Assembly: GCA_027577415.1 (NCBI GenBank)
Contig: JANBQS010000377.1
Span: 1-19,596, forward strand
DNA: 19,596 bases
Direction: 5' to 3'
Source: Coemansia sp. RSA 922
Lineage: Eukaryota > Kickxellomycota > Kickxellomycetes > Kickxellales > Kickxellaceae
Below the pieces are notes generated by a model that did not search any database, was not told where the DNA came from, and saw nothing but the letters and a program-made list of their open reading frames with translations. Made by a program: the position numbers and the translations under genes. This document shows, in pieces, positions 10,140 through 16,463 of this stretch. The number at the start of each line of letters is the position of its first letter. Position 1 is the stretch's first letter.

Positions 10140-11090
10140 TTAGAGGTTGGCTGTTGGACAAGGTTTTTTCAACACAAAGCCATCTAGAAATTCTATATAC
10201 CGATCGGCAGTTCGGTCAGGATCTTGGTGTAAAAGCAAGTGACCAACATCGTTCATCACAACATGACGACAATCGACCATGTTCTTGGTAATCCTAGTAA
10301 TATGAGCAGGCGGCGACTGCTCGGAAGTTTCTCCTGTAAGGAATGCCACTGGACAATGGACCTTTGACAAGTTTTGCGTTGCATACGGAGAGTCATCTCT
10401 AGAGCCCAAGTAAACCGCCGACTCATTGCTAGGGCGACACTTGAGCACAAGAGACTTCTCTCCAACCAGCTCTAGACCATATCTCAGATGCAAGTCAATA
10501 ATACGCTGGTCCCAGATACGAAAGAACGGATGGTTATTAAAATACTGGCGAGCTTCCTCAGCAGTACTCCACTGGTACCGCCGCTTGAGCGTGAGCTTCG
10601 CCAATGCACTCGCAGACTGGTCGCCCCCAGAATGTAGTACCGGGTCAGTAATGATCAGATTGGCAAACGACAATGGCGCCATTATCTCCGCGAGCAACAA
10701 CGATGACGCGCCCCAAGAGTGACCAATGCCGACAATATTCCGAGAGCTGCCCAGTTGCGCTAATATGGCAAGGATGTCGCGGGAATTTTCAGTCCAAGGC
10801 GAAAAGTCCTCATTGTTGATAGAGGAGCGGTTAGCTATGGCGCTGTCTCCGTGGTTGTACGAGTCTAACGCAATAGCTTGGTCAATATACCAACTCTCGC
10901 TTTTATGTGCAAAGACTCGCTCCAGAGTCGGCTCCCAGAGTTCCTTGTGAAATCCGTTGGCGTGAGCTAAAAGTAGCGTTAGTTTCGTCCTTTTGTTGTC
11001 GCTGCTAATGGTCTCGGTCGCGCTGTAGATATTGGCCACTATTCTCTGGCCCTTACGCGATGCGTCGAATACACGTCTAACCGCTTGCAT
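10140..11090 (-). CDS. Alpha/beta-hydrolase fold protein, possibly peroxisomal
   Basis: A serine hydrolase of the alpha/beta fold (esterase/lipase type); substrate not evident. In the 316 residues, LLAHANGFHKELWEP (about 40-54) fits the oxyanion-loop region. GHSWG (123-127) is the nucleophile elbow with S125, and GHLLLHQDPD (283-292) supplies the likely catalytic H284. The acid is probably D149 (ITDPV) or a residue near 254. The wording HANGF.KE.W recalls fungal Lpx1/toxin-biosynthesis-type hydrolases, though I cannot confirm this without a search. There is no signal peptide or membrane segment. The C-terminus ends in ANL, the ending also found on human catalase (KANL), so weak PTS1 import is possible. 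It converges with the transporter and lies downstream of Fcp1 on the same strand. A CACGTG site lies 118 bases upstream of the start. Confidence 0.88.
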   Translation of the reverse strand: MQAVRRVFDASRKGQRIVANIYSATETISSDNKRTKLTLLLAHANGFHKELWEPTLERVFAHKSESWYIDQAIALDSYNHGDSAIANRSSINNEDFSPWTENSRDILAILAQLGSSRNIVGIGHSWGASSLLLAEIMAPLSFANLIITDPVLHSGGDQSASALAKLTLKRRYQWSTAEEARQYFNNHPFFRIWDQRIIDLHLRYGLELVGEKSLVLKCRPSNESAVYLGSRDDSPYATQNLSKVHCPVAFLTGETSEQSPPAHITRITKNMVDCRHVVMNDVGHLLLHQDPDRTADRYIEFLDGFVLKKPCPTANL

Positions 11091-11403
11091 CTTTCCTTGA
11101 TGCTAAAGTGGCGGCACACAAGTACAAATTAGATAACAAAAAAATCCGAGATAAAGAAAGGAGAACGAGCCACCTCTTCCGCCACAAAGATGCCACTGAA
11201 GAATTAACACGTGTAGGACGCACGGAACTCGGCAACTGCGCATTGCCAATTCCCACAAGCCGCCGATTTTCTTTTTCATTGTTTACGGCACCACTTGCAC
11301 AAAAATAAAGGTTGTATAAACGTAAAATAGAAGTAAAATAGAAAAAGTAGACAACGCAGAGTCTACGGACTTTTAGACAAAATACACACAAGGAGCCGGT
11401 CAG
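11091..11403. promoter_or_regulatory. Promoter/leader of the hydrolase and 3' region of FCP1
   Basis: This 313-base gap separates two minus-strand genes. It should contain the FCP1 3' UTR (right part) and the hydrolase promoter and leader (left part). Visible candidate sites are a palindromic E-box ACACGTGT (core 11208-11213) and a CCAAT pentamer at 11246-11250. No clear TATA box or poly(A) hexamer in the correct orientation was found. Another minus-strand frame stays open across part of the gap, but it shows no recognisable protein. Confidence 0.4.
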
Positions 11404-14289
11404 CTATGTCGACGAAATCTCCTCTTCCAAGTTGTTGATCAGGTCGTCAAAGTTCTCGTCATCGTCATCATCGTCTTCTCCCCACTGCTCGCTCTCGCCA
11501 CCGTCTGCGTCGTTGTCGTCGCCAGCGATGCTCTGTTGGCTGCCAGCTTCTTCAAATTCACTGTCGTCCTCCTTGTCGTTTTCAAAGCCCACCACGGGAG
11601 GGTCTTCAATACCTGCAAACAAGGGCGCATCAGGTCGATCCCGTCCAGCGTAACGATCGCTATCGTCGTCACTATCGCTATTGTTGGCCTGACTACCGTT
11701 ATCGTGATCAAGAATAGACGTTGGCTTTAGCGATATGCCCAGTTTGTTAGCCAAGCGCTTGCGCATGTCGCCTGTTTTGGCCGGCAACTTATGATCGCTG
11801 CTATCGTCCGCATCAGCTTCGCTATCTTCAGTACCCTCCGTGTTGGTGCCGATATCCAAGCTGCCATCGTTGTTGGCCAACTTGGACCGACGCCTGCTTG
11901 CAGCCTCTCTGCGCTGCTTGGTGCTGTCGGGAGAGGTCTTGCGGCGCTTCATGCGATGTCTTTCGGCCAAAGGTTGGGAACCAGATTCGTGATCCTCGCC
12001 TCCACTGCTACACTCGCTGCTGCTGCTGTCGGCATAGACGTCACTGCTATCGGTCAGAACGTCGCCGCCAGTGCCAGATCTCCTTTGACGGCCCGTTGAC
12101 GCCTGCCGCTCTTCTTGCTGTCGCTTCTGAGTGGCCTGAAGCAAAGCAGCGTTCCGTAGGCTAGGCGAGGTTCCCGTACGCGACTGAGACCTAGAGTGGC
12201 GGGCACCGGGCGAAGATTGCTGACTATTGTCGCTGGCATAGTCCGAGTCGCTGTCCTCCATTGCTTCGCGCTCGAGGTCATCCCAGTCAATCGTCTGCAC
12301 AAAGTCATCGACCTCGGCCTCATGTTCTTCAAGCCCCGCCTCTTGCCTTTCGAGCTCATCTTCAATGTCGGTGGTGTTGGCGCTGTCAAAGTTGCTACTC
12401 GCTTCTTGTTGACCCTTTAACCGCTGGATTGCTGCCAATTGACGTTTGGGCTGCTTAGAGTCGCGGTCAGGAAATAAACTATCGTTCTCCTTGCGCTTGC
12501 GCGAGGGCGAATCAGAGGCATTGCTTTGAGTGCTCAGGTGCCTGCGAGACCGGACGACAACGTCCTTGTCCTCGTCGTACCACAGATACGGTGTCTCGTC
12601 GAGGCTCTCCCACCGCCCAATCGAGTCCAGCAGCCAGTTGGTCTTTACTACAACAGGCGGGGAGCGACCACCAGAATTGGCACCGTTGTTGCCACGCATC
12701 CGTCTCGCCGAGTGCACCTTTTCGGTCCCTGGTTTGCCAGCCACAACGTGAGTGGTGCGCTCGTTAATCTCCAGCTCGCATCGCGCACCAAAGCTCTGCG
12801 CCCACTGCCACAGGTCGTTTTTGTGGGGCGGAGGCGCGCCCTGGTTAATAGGGAACGCAGCCGTAAAGACGATAGTAACGCCACTCAGCACTTGCCGCCT
12901 TTTACTGGCAAGCAGCTGGGCGACGTCAGGCATATCTGAGTTGTGCAAGTCGTCCAGAACGTCATAGTACTTTTGGTGCAGGTTCGTCAGTACCGACTGG
13001 ATCGTCACTAGCTCGCGATCAGCGTCGACCAGCTGTGGGCGCTTCTCGCCTGGCGTACCGGGCTGGGTATTGCGGCCATCGGCCACAGCGCTTCTCTCGG
13101 CCTGGACAACGGGGTCATTTGAATCCCGCGGGTGGTTTCCTGTGCTGTCGGAGACACCGTCAAGCTTTGCCACATCTGCCGACTCGCCGTCAGCGGAAGG
13201 GGCGGGCTCAGTGCGCTGTACATTGGGCAACATTCCAGCGTTGATGTCGCCGACACCCCGGAAAAACTCGTAAGGGTGCACCTTTATCAGGTTGGGAGAC
13301 CACTCCCAAACGTCGGCGCGATCGTCTAGTATGACAACCATGCTCGTGTCGACGGGGAAGAGACGCTTGAGCGTCTTTCGAGTCATGGACCCGCTTTCAT
13401 CGCGCGACAGAATGCGGCCGTTAAAGTAGCGTCGCTCAGGATCAATCATTGCTGCCACGGCGTTGGCGTAAGGCTTTGTTCCCATCGTGTAGATGTGCAT
13501 CTCATACAGCTGTGATATGCGCTCCAAAAAATCCTGTAGACCCGGGCGCATCTTGATATAGTATCGAAGCGGGCTATCGGACAGGTAAAATGAGCCAACG
13601 TCTGAGGGAAGGCGCGCAGCAGGCGGGGTTTCGTCTTCAGACGCTTCCTTCTCTTTGCCCTTGCCGTTGCTCTGCGGGCCGTCGTAATTGTCAATCAGCC
13701 AGCCCTCAAAGTTTGGATCGAGAGTTGCGTTGGCGTGAATGATGGTCTGGTCCAGATCAATAATCAGCGATAGCTTTTTCTGATCCCACAGGCTGTTGCG
13801 TGTGTCGGCGTCAATGTTGGCAGCAACCTCGTAGCTGACTTTGAGCCCCGTAGCATCGTGGAACATGTCAATGTTTGCGTGTGAGTCTGGCAACCCACTA
13901 GTATCGATACCGCTCACGTCCTTCCCGCATAGACCACACAGACCATTGAACACGGCGCCGTGACCGCATGGCACAGTGATCTCTACCAATACGTCGCCAT
14001 GCCGAACAACGTCACCGATAGCACAAGAGAGACTAGCGACTGTGCCCTCGAACGGAGTGCGAAGGAATTCGCGCTTACTGATGTAGCCGTCACTGTCGGC
14101 GTTCTTCTTGAGTGCCTTTAAAAGATTGCGGTCTTCCGACTCGGCCAATGCAGGATCGTACTTTACTTTGTGCTCGTAAACAAGCAGCGGCACTTGCTTT
14201 GCGACAGAGTCGCCTGTGCTGACCTTTATATCGACGATGGTGGCTGGCTCGTGCTGCCGCGGCACGCCCAGCGCATTGGTGGACTCCAT
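11404..14289 (-). CDS. FCP1: RNA polymerase II C-terminal-domain phosphatase Fcp1
   Basis: A nuclear Mg-dependent phosphatase that removes phosphate from the RNA polymerase II CTD so that the polymerase can be recycled; essential in yeasts. The 961 residues carry the full family layout. The N-terminal beta-rich (lipoyl-like) segment has FEGTVASLSCAIGD and C108/H110/C118/C121, which may bind metal. The FCPH catalytic domain (about 170-345) has DLDQT at 178-182, where D178 and D180 are the nucleophile and acid/base, and a second acidic motif LDDR (321-324). The BRCT domain (about 465-580) has NWLLDSIGRW. A long charged, Ser-rich tail then ends in a strongly acidic segment (EDDDDDDENFDDLINN), matching the C-terminal TFIIF-contact region of known Fcp1. 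Longer than yeast Fcp1 and similar to the human enzyme. Single exon. It diverges from DDI1. Confidence 0.97.
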   Translation of the reverse strand: MESTNALGVPRQHEPATIVDIKVSTGDSVAKQVPLLVYEHKVKYDPALAESEDRNLLKALKKNADSDGYISKREFLRTPFEGTVASLSCAIGDVVRHGDVLVEITVPCGHGAVFNGLCGLCGKDVSGIDTSGLPDSHANIDMFHDATGLKVSYEVAANIDADTRNSLWDQKKLSLIIDLDQTIIHANATLDPNFEGWLIDNYDGPQSNGKGKEKEASEDETPPAARLPSDVGSFYLSDSPLRYYIKMRPGLQDFLERISQLYEMHIYTMGTKPYANAVAAMIDPERRYFNGRILSRDESGSMTRKTLKRLFPVDTSMVVILDDRADVWEWSPNLIKVHPYEFFRGVGDINAGMLPNVQRTEPAPSADGESADVAKLDGVSDSTGNHPRDSNDPVVQAERSAVADGRNTQPGTPGEKRPQLVDADRELVTIQSVLTNLHQKYYDVLDDLHNSDMPDVAQLLASKRRQVLSGVTIVFTAAFPINQGAPPPHKNDLWQWAQSFGARCELEINERTTHVVAGKPGTEKVHSARRMRGNNGANSGGRSPPVVVKTNWLLDSIGRWESLDETPYLWYDEDKDVVVRSRRHLSTQSNASDSPSRKRKENDSLFPDRDSKQPKRQLAAIQRLKGQQEASSNFDSANTTDIEDELERQEAGLEEHEAEVDDFVQTIDWDDLEREAMEDSDSDYASDNSQQSSPGARHSRSQSRTGTSPSLRNAALLQATQKRQQEERQASTGRQRRSGTGGDVLTDSSDVYADSSSSECSSGGEDHESGSQPLAERHRMKRRKTSPDSTKQRREAASRRRSKLANNDGSLDIGTNTEGTEDSEADADDSSDHKLPAKTGDMRKRLANKLGISLKPTSILDHDNGSQANNSDSDDDSDRYAGRDRPDAPLFAGIEDPPVVGFENDKEDDSEFEEAGSQQSIAGDDNDADGGESEQWGEDDDDDDENFDDLINNLEEEISST

Positions 14290-14933
14290 TTATACGAACA
14301 AAGCGCTCTGAATATATGTGTGTGGGTGTGAGTGCGCGCACGCAGACCTACAGCCGCAGTCGGAAGAAAAGAAAATAGATAGATAGATTTACACTGATAG
14401 ATTGAGAAAGCAAAATTCGCCAGTAAAAGGCAAGACCGGGTCTGGGCGTGTGTACGTGTGACGGAGACGCACCTTGTCAAGAAGAAAAGCAAAGAAAAAA
14501 TAGGGCGAAAAAAAAGTGAGGAATAGGGGACGAGCTGAGGTTTAAAGGTGGAGGCGAAAATTTTCGGAGGACATCCCCCTTCATTTTATAGCGTTTGGCT
14601 CGTCCGCCAAAAAAAAAAGGGAAAATGGAAAAGCTACCTTCTTTCAAAGCGTCGCCTAGCCATTGGCCAGAGCACCAATTCCTACTTATCACGTGAATGT
14701 TTTGCTTATGAGAAGCTTGGGTGTCATCACGCCTCGTCAATTTTCCTTTCGTCTCCTTCTTGTCCATCGTCCTGTTCTCCTTTTCCTCTTCTTCTCCTCC
14801 TTGAATTGCTCCGGTTTCCTGCTACTCCTTATTTATCTTTTTTTCGATTCAGCTTGCCTGTGCGCTAAACATTCTCACTACAAACGACAAAGCGTCTCAC
14901 TAAGCGCTCCTGAAAGAGACTTTGTATACGACA
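14290..14933. promoter_or_regulatory. Shared divergent promoter of FCP1 and DDI1
   Basis: This 644-base gap drives FCP1 leftward and DDI1 rightward. Near its middle lie ATTGG (14662-14666, CCAAT on the minus strand), CCAAT (14675-14679) and the palindrome TCACGTGA (14689-14696), all within 35 bases. A TATAAAAT on the minus strand at 14583-14590 is a possible FCP1 TATA element. A long pyrimidine-rich tract (about 14739-14867) precedes the DDI1 start, as is common in fungal promoters. The FCP1 leader side has a GT-rich patch (about 14315-14340) and four-base GATA-type repeats (about 14375-14390). Factor assignments are inference. Confidence 0.5.
14689..14696. promoter_or_regulatory. Palindromic E-box (TCACGTGA)
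   Basis: This perfect 8-base palindrome matches the preferred site of bHLH factors such as fungal Cbf1. It sits about 240 bases upstream of the DDI1 start and 400 upstream of the FCP1 start, next to two CCAAT pentamers in opposite orientations. The sequence match is direct; binding is not shown. Confidence 0.45.
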
Positions 14934-16311
14934 ATGCGTCTTTCAATTACGCAGTCAGACACGACATTCACAATTGAAGTCGATGAATCCATGGTGCTAG
15001 GCGACCTATGCGCCCTGCTTGAGCTAGAGGTACCGTTACTCTCTGACACTTGGAGCATGCAATCGTAAACCCCCTTTATTCTATACTTTGGTCTGGCTAA
15101 CATGCTTTGGTCTTTCCTTTTTGTAGTGCAACATCCCTGTGTCCGACCAGACTTTGATGCACGACGGCAAGGTGCTTAGTGGAGCTGAGCAGTCGCTCAA
15201 GGACTTGGAGCTAAAAAGCGGCGACATGGTATATATTGCAGACAAGTCCCGCCAGCCACCGCCACCAGCACTCCCGCAACGCACAAGTCAGGGTCAGGGT
15301 CAGTTGGACCCCCAGCTTGAGGCTCACCGTCAGCAGGTGCTTGGCAACCCACAGCTCATGCGCCAGCTATCTATGGTTCATCCTGGCATTGTGCACGCAG
15401 CACAAAATGACCCAGCCGAGTTTGGCCGGCTCCTTACCCAGCTACAAGACGAGCAGAGGAACGGACAGGATGAGCGAGATCGTGAGATGGAAAGGCTGAA
15501 CGCCAACCCCTTTGATATCGACTCGCAGCGCAAGATCGAGGAGATGATCCGCCAGGAGAACGTCATGCGCAATATGGAGACTGCGCTAGAGCTGAATCCC
15601 GAGTCCTTTGCCTCGGTAGCCATGCTTTACATTGACGTCATTGTCAACGGTACCCCCATCAAGGCCTTGGTTGACTCTGGTGCGCAGGCCACTGTCATGA
15701 GCCACTCTTGCGCTGAGCGCTGTGGCATTATGCGTCTAGTCGATACTCGGTTCTCTGGAGAGGCGCGAGGCGTGGGCAAAGCCAAGATCCTGGGCCGCGT
15801 ACATAACGCTCAGCTGACTTTGGGTGCGCAGAACCTGCTCTGCTCCTTTACCGTCATGGAGGGCGCTCACATTGGGCTGCTATTTGGCCTGGACATGCTG
15901 CGCCGCCACCAGATGTGCATTGACTTGAGGCAAAATGCACTTGTCATTGGCGAGGAGGTAATCGAGTTTTTGCCTGAGCACTTGGCTCCTAAGAGTATGG
16001 AGGACGATGACAATCCGGCCTCTGCCACACCAGTGGTCACCCCGCCGGTGGCTCCGCCTCAGCCAGCCTACGAGCAGCCTGGAGGTATGGCCGCATCGAA
16101 TCTAGCCCAGCGACAGCAATACCAGCAGCACCAGCAGCCCCTGCAATACCAATACCAGCCGGGACAGCAGCTTCAACCTCTCCCTCCCACGCACTCTGAA
16201 GAGAAAATCGCATCTGTCATGGCCCTGGGCGTCAGTCGCGAAGAAGCTATTAGCAGCTTGAACAGAGCTGGCGGAAATCCAGACATTGCCGCCAGCCTCA
16301 TCTTTTCTTGA
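14934..16311 (+). CDS. DDI1: Ddi1: ubiquitin-like/aspartyl protease/UBA shuttle protein (two exons)
   Basis: Ddi1 links ubiquitinated clients to the proteasome and carries a retroviral-type aspartyl protease fold. Exon 1 is 14934-15029 and exon 2 is 15127-16311, phase 0, giving 426 residues. Exon 1 starts MRLSITQSDTTFTIEVDESM, a ubiquitin-like beginning that resembles Ddi1, and an in-frame TAA lies at 14901. The UBL domain spans about 1-75. A helical middle region (about 95-190) precedes the RVP domain (about 195-325), where D215 in the DSGA motif is the catalytic aspartate of a dimeric protease. A Gln/Pro-rich linker follows. The last 38 residues (EEKIASVMALGVSREEA...) form a UBA domain, which many but not all Ddi1 orthologues keep. 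It diverges from FCP1 and converges with the FAR1-like gene. Confidence 0.95.
15030..15126 (+). other. Intron in DDI1 (97 nt)
   Basis: The donor is GAG|GTACCG. The branch-point match is CTAAC at 15097-15101, about 25 bases before the acceptor TTTTTGTAG. Splicing joins LCALLELE to CNIPVSDQTL within the UBL domain in phase 0. If retained, the frame ends at TAA 15066-15068 after 44 codons. The upstream residues are needed for a complete UBL domain, so the intron is well supported without cDNA. Confidence 0.88.
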
Positions 16312-16463
16312 GATGTGTGACCCAAGCTGTCGTATCTCTTCCTTTCGCAATCAATTGCTGTCACAAGTTTGACGGTTTTGCCACAAATAGTATAAAATAT
16401 ATGTTTAAAAAAAGAGTAATTGCACTGACGTTACGGATACGAGATTGTTGTGGACATGATCGA
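16312..16463. other. Convergent gap between DDI1 and the FAR1-like gene
   Basis: 152 bases, AT-rich in the middle (about 16388-16415, with TATAAAATATATG). It must hold both 3' ends. No exact AATAAA hexamer is present for either strand, so termination sites cannot be placed. Confidence 0.4.

Noticed and set aside
11077..11391. 104-codon minus-strand frame upstream of the hydrolase
   Set aside because: It is in a different frame from the hydrolase and cannot extend it. It looks like read-through of an AT-rich gap with no family resemblance.
14548..14868. 106-codon plus-strand frame in the FCP1/DDI1 promoter
   Set aside because: It runs through the CT-rich promoter tract, with Ser/Leu/Phe composition expected from pyrimidine runs and no motif.
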